From Setoptus koraiensis (Eukaryota; Arthropoda), in NCBI GenBank assembly GCA_048013815.1, contig CM106586.1:3038001-3102000 (forward strand): a stretch of 64,000 nt of DNA, written 5' to 3'. Below, one piece after another: positions 13,038-25,700 of the stretch. Below the pieces are notes generated by a model. The model was given only the letters and a program-made list of their open reading frames with translations. It was not told the origin of the DNA and made no database searches. How positions within the stretch are numbered: the first letter of the stretch is position 1; each line of letters starts with the position of its first letter. A program made the position numbers and the translations under genes.

Positions 13038-13509
13038 TTTTCAAACTGATGTCGCTTGATGTCGTTGTTGTCTGTCTGTCTGTTCGTCTGTTTGTTTGTT
13101 TGTTTGTTTGTTTGTCTAGCTAGCTTGGTGCCGTTATGTTATAACAGTGTCCTTATGCCCTTATGCCGTGTTGCAAGTGTGAGCTGGCCGGTGATAAACA
13201 ATCTCTATATTATCATATACTGCTTATGCAACTACAAGCTGCACTACAACTACTACTGCTGTTGCTGTTGCTGTTGCTGCTGTCACTATCGCCAGCGTTA
13301 ATACTAGCGTGTATATCTATATAATAATATTATATATATACAAACAGATAGATATAAATATATATATATATAGATTATATATATTTATACATATACACCT
13401 AGTGGCAAGCGAGAGAGGCGCACAAAGAGCGAGCGAGCGGCCGCGCACACAGAGCTACAAACAAACAATATATATATTCATATAAATATAAATATATATA
13501 ATTGATATA

Positions 13510-13520
13510 AATATCACTGG
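13510..13520 (-). promoter_or_regulatory. Conserved upstream block 4 of copy A (CCAGTGATATT)
   Basis: Eleven bases identical, in the same orientation relative to the gene, to 29678-29688 upstream of copy B. In both copies an AT-rich TATA-like stretch follows. It is short, so its value lies in the shared order with the other blocks. Confidence 0.45.
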
Positions 13521-13698
13521 TTATCTGGTGGTTGGTGGTTGGTTGTTGCGCTGTCGACGGCGACAATTGATATGACACACGCTGCTTGATATGACCGTTA
13601 CGTCCAGTACAGTACACACAACAGGTCTTGTCGTTGTTGTTGTTGTTGTTGTTGTTAAATTGCTTGCGCACACTCTCTACGCAAATGATGCTGACCAA

Positions 13699-13712
13699 GA
13701 TATTCACCTGTG
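13699..13712 (-). promoter_or_regulatory. Conserved upstream block 3 of copy A (CACAGGTGAATATC)
   Basis: Fourteen identical bases shared with 29456-29469, again in the gene's own orientation. The block contains the E-box CAGGTG, and GGTCA follows within a few bases in both copies. Confidence 0.55.
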
Positions 13713-13806
13713 CCGTTGTTGTTGTTGCTGTTGTTGCTGCTGTCGTTGTTGTTGTTGTTGCTGTCGTCGTTGCTGCCGGTGCTGTTGCTGCTGTTGGCGC
13801 TGTCAG

Positions 13807-13823
13807 TGCTGCTCACCTGTCTA
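13807..13823 (-). promoter_or_regulatory. Conserved upstream block 2 of copy A (TAGACAGGTGAGCAGCA)
   Basis: Seventeen identical bases shared with 29313-29329 upstream of copy B, also containing the E-box CAGGTG. It lies 12 nt from the 41-bp element here and 106 nt from it in the other copy. Confidence 0.6.
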
Positions 13824-13835
13824 TTCGCTCAGCTG

Positions 13836-13876
13836 GTCTCAGGATGGTCATTAATGGTGATGCTCCTGCCCACTAT
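13836..13876 (-). promoter_or_regulatory. 41-bp conserved upstream element, copy A
   Basis: Forty-one bases identical to 29166-29206, which lies in the opposite orientation. Relative to the neighbouring secreted protein gene both copies read the same way. The element includes the palindrome CATTAATG (a TAAT homeodomain-type core) and GGGCAGGAGC, with a GT microsatellite just upstream. It sits about 0.83 kb from the inferred transcription start of copy A. A cis-regulatory role is inferred from conservation and position. Confidence 0.7.
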
Positions 13877-14527
13877 ACTAAACACACACACACACACACA
13901 CACACACAAGTGACTGCTCTGGCCGGAGGAGGCGAGCAAGGTTGTACGCATTGCAACGCAAGTGAGTTCGATGTAATGGCGCCGTTCGAAATTCGAATTC
14001 CGTTTCGATTCGATCCCGTTCGAGCGGCAGTCCCGCATTCGCATTGTGATTGCCGGCCGAGCGGATCGCCGCCAGTAAATCCGATCCGATTCGAGCCGAG
14101 CCGATACGATCGGGTTGGTCGGTACGGTCGGGTCGCAGCGGAACGGCGGAACGCACCAAATCGAATCGGCAATCGGTTGGCCAGCGGACGGCGGTGTGAT
14201 TCCGTTTGGGCCGGTCAGGTCGGCGCGGTGTTGTTGTGGTAGCGAATCGGTTCGATTTGAAGCGAATCGCACGGACGAATGGAGAGTCAAACGAGATGGA
14301 GAGGAGAGAGGGAGAGAGGGGAAATCAAACAAGTTAGATCAACAAGTCAGCGGTAATTGGCCCGCGGAGCGGCTGCTTTCGCTCTCGAATTTCGCCGCTG
14401 CAAAAGCAATTTTTCTTCGGCGCGCTGTTCGAGCTGGCCGTTCGAACTTCGAACGGCCAACAATCGCGTGAACGGCAAACGTTGAGATGCCGCCGATGTC
14501 GGCAATTCAAATTGCGAATTCGCATTA

Positions 14528-14695
14528 AGCGACTGGCGATTGGCAATTGGCAATTGGCGATTGGCAATTTGCAATTTGCAATTCACAATTCACAATTCGC
14601 AATTCACAATTCGCAATTGGCAATTGGCAATTCGCAATTCGCAGTTCACAATGAGCAATTCACAATTCGCAATTCGCAATTCGCAATTGTTAATG
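14528..14695. repeat. CAATT/GGCAATT degenerate minisatellite
   Basis: About 170 bases of 8-9 base units (GGCAATT, TGCAATT, CACAATT, CGCAATT) with sequence drift between copies. It has no coding meaning; frames through it read NSQFAIRNSQ and similar. Confidence 0.75.
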
Positions 14696-16276
14696 CGAAT
14701 CGCAAGTGCCGGGCAATTGCTGACAATGACCAATGTGTGTGTGTGCGTATCGGCGCAGGTCGATCAACTGACTCACCTGTCGGATGCGCGCTGGCTGTTG
14801 AGTGGCTCTGGCTTGATTGCGGTTGCCTTGATGATCAATTGATGCTGCACTTGCTGCTTCACTAATTATTATCTGTGTGTCCGACTGTGTGTCAACAATG
14901 TGAATTTATGCGAAACTCTTAATAACTTGTTAATATGTGAAAGCTTTGCTTGGTTAGTGCACTTGTTGTTGCTGTTGCTGCTGCTATCGATATGCGCGAT
15001 GCTGCTTGTTTGCGACAAATATTGCGACTGATGCCCTGGCACTGTTTGTATTTTTGAGATGGTGTTGGCGCCCACGCAATGCTGCTATGAGTGCTGCTGC
15101 TGCTGCTGTAGTGTTGACGAATGAACCAAGAGGCAAACAACAATGACAATCGCTCAGACGTCGCCGAGCCTTCTTATGTTAAAAAAAGTTCTCTGGAAAC
15201 GTTCTAGAAAAGAGAAAAGTTTCTTCGCTCATTATTCTCTCTCTCTCTCTCTGTCTCTCTGTCTGCGTACAACGGCCCACCGCTACAGCAACCGCTACAA
15301 CGGCGACATCGACAACAACAACAACAACGACAGCAACAACAACAGCAACAGCAGCGACAACAACAACGACAACAACAACCTCTGCTGCTAAGAACGCTGC
15401 AAGAAAACTGTGACGGTCCCTAGGCCAGCGCGGCTCAGGTGAGCCAAGGGTTTTTTGTTTGCTTGTTGTGCCGTAAGGGTCTGCATGCACACACTTACGG
15501 CATCATCGGTTGGTGCAGCCAGTTAGTGGCGGGCTCACCTGTCTACAAGTGTGCACCACTTAACTACAGGCTACCACAATGCATTGTGTCCCATTGTTGT
15601 GCTGCCTGTGCGGCTAACGGGCGCTGTCAGCCAGTTCAATCGGCTCCAGCACTCATGTCAGGTGAATGTTGTTGTCGCTGTTGTTGTTGTCGCTGTTGTT
15701 GTTGTTGCCGATACTTGCGGCATCCTACAGCAACTCACTCTTGACAGTGACAGTCGCGCAAGCCGACACAACAGCCAGGTGAGGCTCCATCTACTCGCAA
15801 CTTATGTAACTGTTGGCCGGCTCACCTGTCGGTGTGTGTTACCTGTCGGTGTGTGCTGCAGGGCGCGCACTACTGGCTGTGACACATTGGGCAAAACTCT
15901 CGCTTCGCTAATTGATCGCACTTGTTGCCACTGTTGCAGTTATTGTGTGTGCGTGTGTGTGTGTGTGTGTGTGCTGCATAATTATCGCCGTATCGACAAC
16001 AATCGTGCCGACAACAACATGCGATCGGCGCCATATCTGTACATATCAGCCAATCGCCGTTATCTGTCAATATCTGTCAAAATGGATATTTCATCGCTGT
16101 TTTTTTTTCACTTGCCGGTGGCGCTGTTTGACATTAGTGTCAATCACAGCTGACAATCCCAGCAGCGGCATGTTCCGTTATAACGCTGCTATGTGTCACC
16201 GTATTATTTACACATGCATTACCCACTGTTTCATTGTGTCCACCATGTTGCACACCGTCCATTGTGCACAGCCATA

Positions 16277-16393
16277 CAGCTGACTACACAGCTGACTACA
16301 CAGCTGACTACACAGCTGACTACACAGCTGACTACACAGCTGACTACACAGGTGACAGCTATACAGCTGACTATACAGGTGACATAACAGGTG
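16277..16393. repeat. E-box tandem array (CAGCTG x7, CAGGTG x3)
   Basis: Six copies of CAGCTG spaced exactly 12 bp apart (16277 to 16342), then CAGGTG at 16349, CAGCTG at 16364 and CAGGTG at 16376 and 16388. The unit is CAGCTGACTACA. CAGCTG and CAGGTG are E-boxes bound by bHLH and, for CAGGTG, Snail-type factors. The array may be a plain minisatellite or a binding platform. Confidence 0.75.
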
Positions 16394-17556
16394 ACATTAG
16401 AGATGGCGACGATAGTGCAAATGAGGGGAGCAACTCATTTGCGTGCTGACCGTTATGTCACCGGAGCAGCTGACGTTAGCAGCTGCAATGTCGAGGCATG
16501 TTGAGCAACCCCGACAAGTGTCAACAGCGACAAGTCGACAGTGACAAGTCGACAGTGACAAGTCAATAGTGAATTGTTGAATAGTCAATTGTGACCATAT
16601 GCGCAACAGTGTCAATGGAGTGGACAGCGACAGCGATGCTGCAGTTGTGGGTCACTCTCTCATGGTGGCGCCTCCTGACGGTAAATCACAAAGCTGATTT
16701 GCACAAGCACCAATGTGACACACTCACTGTATTAGTAATACATACTGTAGCTGTATGGCCAAACAGTGTACAGTGTACGGTACCAGTATGCGGTGACCGC
16801 AAACTGGCAAACACTCTAATTAACAATATCAATCAAGCAACAATTTATTTCATTTTATTATTATTATGGGCATGATAAGCTCGTGCAAGTGTCGTCAATT
16901 ATGAGCAGTGCTTATGATTGCAGTCGGATAAAGTAGGTTAACAACACAAACAACAACAAACTAATGTAATCAATTAATTACCAGCACACAAACAAGCGCG
17001 ATAGCGGGGGCGTCGAAGGTCCGAAGGTGACACAGCCGGTTCGGCCGAACCTAACCGTTTAAGGGTGTCGCTCTATCTGTGCTGGTATCTGTTGCGTTAG
17101 TTGTCATGAGCCGTGTTGCGCAATCTCTGGTAAGTGGCAATGAAGTTGAAGTTGAAATGTTATAAAATGGGTTACGCAACAAACAGAGAGCGAGCGAGCG
17201 AGCGAGAGAGATAAATCATTGATAGATGCACAATGGGAGTGAAGATCGAGGAAGTGACCCTTGCACCGTAATTGCGTGGCCTCGCCCAAATGTACCTAAC
17301 GTAACAAAAATAATAATAATAACAATAATAATGATAATGATAATGGTAATGGTAATAGTAATAATAATAATAATAATAGTGATAATCTGTGCGAATGTGC
17401 AATAATTGTGTTTGCTCGGGCGCTCGCATTTACATCAGTTAGTTAGTTAAATTATCGGCTGGCCGCTTGATTGGCTGCTTCGAGGAGTCGGCCTGATAAC
17501 GGCACGGTTGGCCCGATAAAACGTAAGCCAGTTGGGCCGCCGATAAAGCCGGTTAG

Positions 17557-17606
17557 CCGGTTAGTTGATTAGCCGGTTAGCCGGTTAGCCGGTTAGCCGG
17601 TTAGCT
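17557..17606. repeat. TTAGCCGG octamer repeat
   Basis: Tandem GGTTAGCC units with one or two diverged copies, a short minisatellite in noncoding DNA. Confidence 0.7.
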
Positions 17607-18234
17607 GACTGACTGGCTGACTTTCCGATAGATTCATATCTCGCAGATAATTACTTCCATTGCCAGACTTTTATCGGCGCGATTTAATCGTCGTGATTAA
17701 TGAGCCCTAGCAACAATTAAACATAGAGATTATTAATTTCCTTTCCTCGAGCGCCAGTTGCCCAAATAACAATTTACTTAAATAACTGTTGCCGTCACCC
17801 GCCTGTTGCTATCAAATGTCGCCGAGCCGAATGAAGAAAAGTTATTCGTTTCAAGTGAGAGCGAGAGCGAGAGCGAAATGGTAAATTAGATAGTTAGCAA
17901 AATTCAAAACGTTGCCAGCGGTTTGTGTGTGTGTGTGTGTGTGTCGAATGCTAATAACAAACAAGACAGTTTATAACGGTCGCTGGCTACTTGTTCAACT
18001 ATTGGCCATTATCATTGTCGTTGTCGTATTGTCGCTATCAGGCCAATCAACAAGACAGCTAACACGACAGCTAACCCACTGACTGGATTACCTGTCGAGC
18101 GCTGCCGACTGCCGACTGCAGATCTATCTGGAGATCCGATCAAATTGATAGTAACAAGCAAACTTTGTTGGGGGCAAACATTGACGACGTTTGACAAAGA
18201 TAACGGTCGCTCACTCGCTCGAAAATGTAACAGT

Positions 18235-18302
<68 letters not shown>

Positions 18303-18303
18303 C
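18235..18303. repeat. (CAA)n microsatellite
   Basis: Almost uninterrupted CAA/AAC for about 68 bases. The poly-Asn and poly-Leu frames reported across it on both strands are artefacts of the repeat. Confidence 0.9.
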
Positions 18304-21300
18304 TGTGTACAATGTGTGCGCAATTTAAACATGCATATTCAATAAGATCGGCGTCGTTCCATTTCATTCATTTAAAAGCGTTTCACTTGAAATAATGCAA
18401 CCAACACGGTGACCAGGTTAAATTATGCAATCACTCTATTGATCATCATTATTTGAAGGATTGTAGTTGGCAGCAAACAGTTGCAACAACATCAACAACA
18501 ACAAAAACAGTGACCACTGTTCACCTACCGGCTACTGTCAGCCGATGGTCGTGTCGTCGAGTCCGGGCAATTAATACAAACAATTCAAGTACGTGTGTGT
18601 GTTTGTGTTGCGCAACGTGATTAGCTAACGGAACTGCGCGAAACTCTGTACCTGTCATATGATTATTGTTATTGCCGTAGTTGTTGCTGTCGTCGTTGTT
18701 GTCGTTGTCGTTATCGTTGTTATTGTTGTTGCTGCCGTTATTGTGGGTTTAATCTTGGTTTAAGGCATTGAACTATCCTGTTGGGTATCGAGAGCAACAA
18801 CAGCGATAGAACGACCGAGGAAATCGGACGATAAAAAGATTATCACGACCATAAAAAACTAATACATAAATTATTGCAGCGTCTCGCTAGTCGTAACGCC
18901 AGCCATTGCAACATATTAGATGGGCCTTGCGACAATTTTCAGCGACGGCTTTACCTGTTGCCTATCGCTTAGCGCCAATCGGGTTCAATAAGGCAACAAA
19001 AACAATTAATAATATCGCACATTCTTCCTTGTCGATCAGCCACCCACACACTCACTGTACATAATATACAGTGTCAAACTCGACGCCGGCTAATCAGTGG
19101 CTTGCTCGGCCCCCAATTCGGTTGTGCCAAAGCTAATCACACGAACAAATCATCCGTTGTCTAGCGCGGCTTCGCTGAACAGTCGGAAATTTTGTCTGTT
19201 ATCCATTGTGATTTACCGTGATTTTATCTGGCGTGATCTGTCGTGATCTGTCGTGGTCTGTCGTGATCTGGTTGGCCGTTGGTTTGCTGTTGAAGGCTGT
19301 TGAACGTTGTCGAGTGGATGTTGAACGCGTCCAACATCCACTAATCAACGCAATCGCTTCTCATTGACGACATCTCACATCTGGCTAGCGAGACTCGATA
19401 TAGATGGCGACCGTTAGATGCAGTTGCGCAACAAGGACACCCAGAACCACATTCGGCCTGAGCACATCATTTGTTGCTAATTACAATTTCGCATACATGT
19501 GTGTGTGTGTATACGAGTGTGAATTATCTAATGTTGTTATTGCAAAACCAAGAAGGAATAAAATTAAATTTATTAGTATTACAATTATAAAATTATACCC
19601 GTGAATTGTGTCACCTACGCGCACCCCAAAACCTTCATTAGCAAAAGCTTCATTAACCTTCGTTCGCAATCTTTTCGGCTATCTTGTAGTAGATGTTCAT
19701 GGCCCACAGGGGGCGTCCAGATAACGGCCAATGTCATGTCGGGTCAGGCAAACAGGACACAACTTGGTTTTTGCTCTATTTTGTCGCTTCACCGCTTAAT
19801 CTTGCTGCAATCTCGCTAAAATGTCACTGTTAAATGGCTGGCCGTTTGAATTATCCCGCTGTCGTTGTTTGTGTCTCGTATCGAGAATTAATGCGACCGT
19901 CATGACGAAAGAGAGCGAAACGAGTGAGCATAAACGACCATAAATCAAAGGGCCGAGCGGGCCGAGTTCAAGCGTACCGTAATTAGCTCAATATAGCCAG
20001 ATATATCAATAATGTTTCGATTGGCGATGTTATCTTGATTATTGAATTGATAATTGTTACGACATGCCATCCAAATCGCAAGAGGAGCGCAAAAGCCAAA
20101 ATGAGCCATTTATCTCGAATGCTCTGTTTGATAAATGATTCAGGTCGCGCGGGCGAGCATTTTATCCATCTATTTCGCGCATTTATTTCTCTGTTTATCT
20201 CTGTTTATTTCTGTTTATCTCTGTCGGTCTCTGTTGGTCTCGGTGCAAGTGTCGCCCCTCGCGCTGTTGGCGTCTCGGCGAAGAAGCCAGCCAAGGCCAG
20301 CCAAGCCAGTGCACGTATGCATATTAATGTTGCTTTATACCGGTCGCTAATGGATTCGCTGATGGCACGTAAAAGTGTCAGTGTACGCGTCTCATCTGAC
20401 GGGTGCGGGCGGCCGGCCGGCCGAGCGAGCCCGCTTTTCTGCGGGTCGGGCAACCAACTAAAACACTAATCGTCCGATAGGGCGATAGGGCGATAGTGCG
20501 ACAGGGCATGGTGGCGAAAATGTGGGCACGGATGTGAGCAAATTGATCAGCTCGCCTAATCATTATCGCTAATCACTATCGCTTACTATCACGGGCCGAG
20601 ACAATTCAATTGCGATGGCCGAAGGTGGCCGGCCCACGGCGACAGCAAAATAGATTAAAATGTAGCGCAGTGAAGTGACTCTCGCCAATGCAAATGAAAT
20701 TCAAAATTCGAGCCATTTAGCCTATTAAATCATTAGCATCATCGTGTGAGTGTTGCATCATTAGCCACAGGCGATTCACCGACTGGCGTGCTGTTATTAT
20801 TACATGTTACCTGTTATTACCTGTTAGCTGTGCATTATTAGCTGCAATGGGCATTCACCCGCGTGATTTGCTACAAATTTACCTGCAATAAAGAGATGTG
20901 TCTCAGGTACATATCGCGGGTGTGTGTAGCTGTGCCGGCGGGCCAAGGGCAACAAACGCGGGACAAATTCGCGCCATTATCAGAAATCAAATCCCTTCTC
21001 GCTGACCACTCATTAGCGGGCGCTGACCACTTGCCATTATGGGTCGCGGTGCGCGGCGATCGGCCAATTGTGGGCACTTGTTGCCCGGTGCTGCCTCGGT
21101 GACTCAACAAACGCACATAATGATGATGCCTGCTGGTCTAATGATGCCAACGACAGCGACACAACCAATTATCCGTGTCAAATTATTTATCTATTCTCTT
21201 TCGTCGACAGTCGGCCGGCCAGGCAGGCAAGCAATTGTGCGCAAACTGCCAACTTGTTTCACTGCTACACGACAAGTGTCCGGCGAGTGAGTCGCGGCGA

Positions 21301-21716
21301 GCGGCCAGAGCAAACTGCCAGAGGAATAGTCAAGTCGAGCAGTAATGATAATAATTTCATTTCTTTTCTTTTTATGCCGTTCGCTTCCTTCTTCGTGCTT
21401 CCATTTGGCAAGCCGCCGATTTGGCAAGCCGCCGATTTGGCAAATTCGGCGCTGCCAGAGACACTTTAATTAGGCACATCTTCATTAGCATTAAATTGAG
21501 CTCTCTCGAGGAGAAAGTCTGCACTCTAGAAATGCTACTACTCTGCAGGGCTAATCTATAGAGAAATCTCTATAGAGCAATAGAGAGCGACGCACGAAAG
21601 CGAAAACAAACAAGAAAAATAGGGCAAACAACAGTGATTATTATTATCGCCATCATTATAATTGTTGTGCTGCTGCTAATGATTAGTCGCTTCCTCGAAC
21701 CACTCGCCCGCTCAAC

Positions 21717-21766
21717 ACTCACCTGTCCGACACTCACCTGTCCGACACTCACCTGTCCGACACTCG
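21717..21766. repeat. 15-bp repeat with CACCTG E-boxes
   Basis: Three copies of ACTCACCTGTCCGAC in tandem. Each unit carries CACCTG, the complement of CAGGTG, so it is another small E-box array in the block between the paralogues. Confidence 0.65.
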
Positions 21767-22627
21767 GCAGCCGGCGCCGCTATCACTGCTCGCCAACCGA
21801 AGCTTGCCAACGCGCTGGCGATAGTAGGAAGCTCGACAACAATTATCTTGCCTTTTGCAACCAATTGCAACCACCGAGACGCCAGATGATTGTTCAAGTC
21901 CAACATGGCGACACTGCTGCTGCTCTGGCCGCTGGCCGACCCTGGCCCGAAACCAATTTTCTCTTTTTAATTTGGCTGATGCTGGCCAAACAGCCATGTG
22001 ACATCATCATCGTCATGTCAACATTTCGTCATTATTTCCGCTAATTGTAACACACACACAAACACAGCGGAAATGATGATGCCGGCACAGCAAATATCTC
22101 AAATTGACACTTTTGCCACAATCGACACACTTGCCGTTGCCGCCGACGCCGGCAAACGGTGATGACGACGATCCATCCTGAATGAGAATGAGGCCCGATG
22201 AGCTCTTTTGGGGCCCGGCACATTCGCAGATTCGCCGGCATCAATCAGTTTGGTGTCATCCACTATACGCTATGTAAAGGGTCAAGAGACGCAACAGTGA
22301 TCGCCGGGCTATTCCCGATTCCGATTGGTCATCGGATTTTTCCCTCACTCACCCGAACGAAAGCCGCCCGATTCACTGAAGCGATTCATCGATGAAGCGA
22401 CAATCGGCAGCAAATCGCAAACGAGTATCACGTCGGTAGCGTCATCATCTCGCCGCCACATCACCGTCGAACAGATTCTGGACAGCACAGTCAGCAGCAG
22501 CCAGCAGCACGAGCCTGATGAGATGACTCAATGACTCGAACCATTGCTATAATTTGATAATTTCCAAGCTTAAAGTATTCAGAGAGAGATCGCTCTGACT
22601 GAATGGCCGGCGTCTCTCAATACTCAA

Positions 22628-22706
22628 TCATTTCTGTCTGAGATTTCTGTCTGAGATTTCTGTCTGAGATTTCTGTCAACATTTCTGTCCGGTATTTCTG
22701 TCCGAA
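22628..22706. repeat. ATTTCTGTCTGAG minisatellite
   Basis: About six copies of a 12-14 base unit starting ATTTCTGTC, diverging toward the right end. Confidence 0.7.
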
Positions 22707-25700
22707 TTTAAATGCGATTTTGAGCCTGAGCAACCCTGTCCACGAGCAACATGCCAAACAAATTGTGTCGTGAGTGCAAATGGAAAAATCGTGCTCAATC
22801 ATCGGATGTGGCGAGTGTATCTCTGGCTAGTATCGCATGAAGAAATCAGCAACAATTTGTTAGTAACAAATAACAAATAATGAGCCAAGCAGCAGCAGCA
22901 GCGGAGGCAAGCAGAAACTAGCCTGTTTGGCCGTGATCTGCGCGCTGGCTAATTGTTAATTAGTTGCATCGCCACCAGTGGACAGGAGATGAATTTTTGA
23001 TATTAATTTTGATTTCGAAGATGCGCCAATCAACGCAAGCGGGACACTTTGTTCGGCCTGCGACCCTGGTTTGCATTTCGTTGGGTTGTTTGCGTTGATT
23101 TAGCAAGCCCGTTTGGCAAGATGTGGCCGGCGAGCCGTTGCTAGTGAGCGCATCAGACAGTTATTGCGAGAGGGAGAGAGAGTGTGTGTTATTTAATATT
23201 AAATTCGTGCCGGATTATTATGCGGGCAACTATTTGTTTGGACGAGACTAGGAGCCGTTTGGTCGGCGAGCCAAGAATTATAGCTGAAGAATTATAACTG
23301 CGAACTGTTTGGCGTCGCCGGCCGATTATCCCGGGGCTGACACGATCAATTGCGGAATATGATTAACTCGCCACCGGCTAGCGCAACTTGGCTCGGCAGC
23401 GCCACAGACCGTGCCCAGACACTTGTTGCAGCAGTTCTCTTTCTCTGGCAAGCTAGCGTGAGCTGGCAGTTTTGTGTCGGCTCGGCTCGCCTGTGCCTCG
23501 CCGTGTGGCAAGCGAGGCATATAAATAAAACTAATCACTTTTGTTGGTTGCGTCGGAGTTGCGAGAGCGGCCGAGAGGGCGACTGAGCAACCGGGCTGAG
23601 AGCCGAGCGATTACGGCGCTCGCTAAGCTTGGGATGCCGCTCGATGCGTCATGCGGAATAAAGGAACGGAGAAGCGAGCGCCGAAGAAGCGAACGTTCGA
23701 AGAAGCGAACGTTCGAAGAGCGGACAAGCGAGCGGCCGAAGAGCGAATAAGCGAGCGCTGAAGCGAACGGCGAACGGAGCAAACGACGCAGGCATAAAGG
23801 AAGGGTTTGGCGCCGATTAGCTCGGGGGCTTCTCTCGGTGCGGCCGGCCAGCTCACCGAGAGAACAGCATCACTTTCTCGCAAGTCGGCGAATTCATTTT
23901 CATGCCAGCTCGCCGGCTCAATAGACGGCCAGCCCAATAGATGGCGAGCTCAATGGAATGAATGGGCAACAACAGCTGAATGGGCAGCGAGCGGCCGGCT
24001 GGCCAGAATGGTCAACAAGAGAGAACGAGATAAAGATGGAGCCAAAGATAAAGAGCTTGTAATCTGTGTCGAAATCATTTTTTTGCGTTGTCGGCCGCGG
24101 CAATTGCCCAATGACGCCAGTGCCAATGCTGTATACGAATGAGCGAGAGTGGGTCGACAATAAAGGAAGGATGTGAGCGCCGTGCCTCATTAATCATCGG
24201 GCGCACACACAGGCCGCCGAGCGACCGGCGATGACCAACAACAACGAAGCGTTCGCAGTCGGGTTCGCAGTTCCAGCTCGCAGCAGTCGCCTTCGAATTC
24301 GAGTTCGCAGTCGCCTTCGAATTCGAGCTCGAGCTCGAATTCGAAGTTCGAGCGCCGAGCCTCGCACTGTGAGCCTCGAATCTGCGACTCGCGAATCGCC
24401 GGCCGGCCGGCCAGCCGAGCAACAAACAACCAACGACCAACAGCGAACAACGAACAGCGAGCCGCAATCAAAGAGCGAAATTTGTTGCTGGCAACTCTCG
24501 CTAATGGCGCTGCCGCCACCGTCTAAATAGCGTCTAGCTGGCGCCTAACTGGCGCCGTCTCGGGATGACACTGCAAGTGCACCGCTCACTTCCTCTATTG
24601 CGCAACGGGCCGGGCTAATCAGCTGGCCGTTGATGCGCCCGTCGTCCGCTGGCCAACCGGCCGGCCGGCCGGTTCTGAGACTGGCCAGTACTGAGACTGG
24701 CCAGTTGGCTCGCAACAAGTGTCAGCGAACAATATGATTGCGGCACGATTAGCGGGCGGCGTCCGGCCGCGTCGGCGTCGGCGCTGGACGGCGGGCCGAA
24801 GCGGCCCGACGCCGATGCGGCCGTTTAAGCCGCCCATCGGCCCGATTGGCAACGCCGTCGCCACAGCTCCGACCCGGCGGAAATTTGTGGCCGCTGCGGC
24901 GTGATCGGCTCGAATCGGTTCGGCTCGCCTCGACAGCACGGCGCACAACTCCGGCTGCAACAAACGCCGATTAGCGGCTAACATTATTAGCCGGCTAATC
25001 AATGAGATAATCACGCACAGCCTTCGATGCGGCCACTCGATTGGTTCCGTCGGGTCCGGCGGCTCATTCGGTTTCTTCGGCTCCGTCGGGCCGTCGCTAT
25101 CTATATTTACTGTTACATTATGTATTATTACACACACATGAGCGCTGATGAGCGATAATAGCCCAGTGGGGAATCGCGCTGAGCGGTCCAATTATCGGTC
25201 TTTATCCGCTCATACCGGCCAGCACTAAACCGCTGGCTACACGATGGCGCCACACCGCTCCTAGGCAAGCCTGGACAAACTTAATTAAATCACCGCCTCA
25301 TTATCAATTATGATTATTATGATCAATATTCTAGAGATTTCACTGCGCTGCCCAGGCTGCAACATGAATAATTAATTATCATTTGTTAATTGCTTAATGG
25401 ACAGCGGTGGCGGCGGCGGCAACAACAACAACTTGAAACTGTTCATTAATTCATCGCAAATCGCCGCTGACCGACCCACGACGGTGCCAGCGATTCGTGA
25501 GCGCCAAACAGATGCAACAGGTGCCAATCGTCGCCACTACGACCGCTTGGCGCTCGTAATTGGCCAATTGAAAGTTTCGCCGGCCAGCATAATAATAATT
25601 AGAACGCTATAATTAGACACTCGCAAGCCAGCTCGACTTTTATATCGCGCAGAGTGTCGACTTTTATCGTTTGTATCATCATTTTAATATCATTGTCAGC

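Noticed and set aside
13836-13876. Shared peptide LRMVINGDAPAHY readable from both copies of the 41-bp element
   Set aside because: The peptide match follows automatically from DNA identity. Frames on either side run into CA and TTG microsatellites, and no splice sites frame a sensible exon, so a noncoding reading is preferred.
16277-16393. Regular 12-bp repeat considered as CRISPR-like
   Set aside because: Units are contiguous, without unique spacers, in a eukaryotic genome; it is a tandem repeat.
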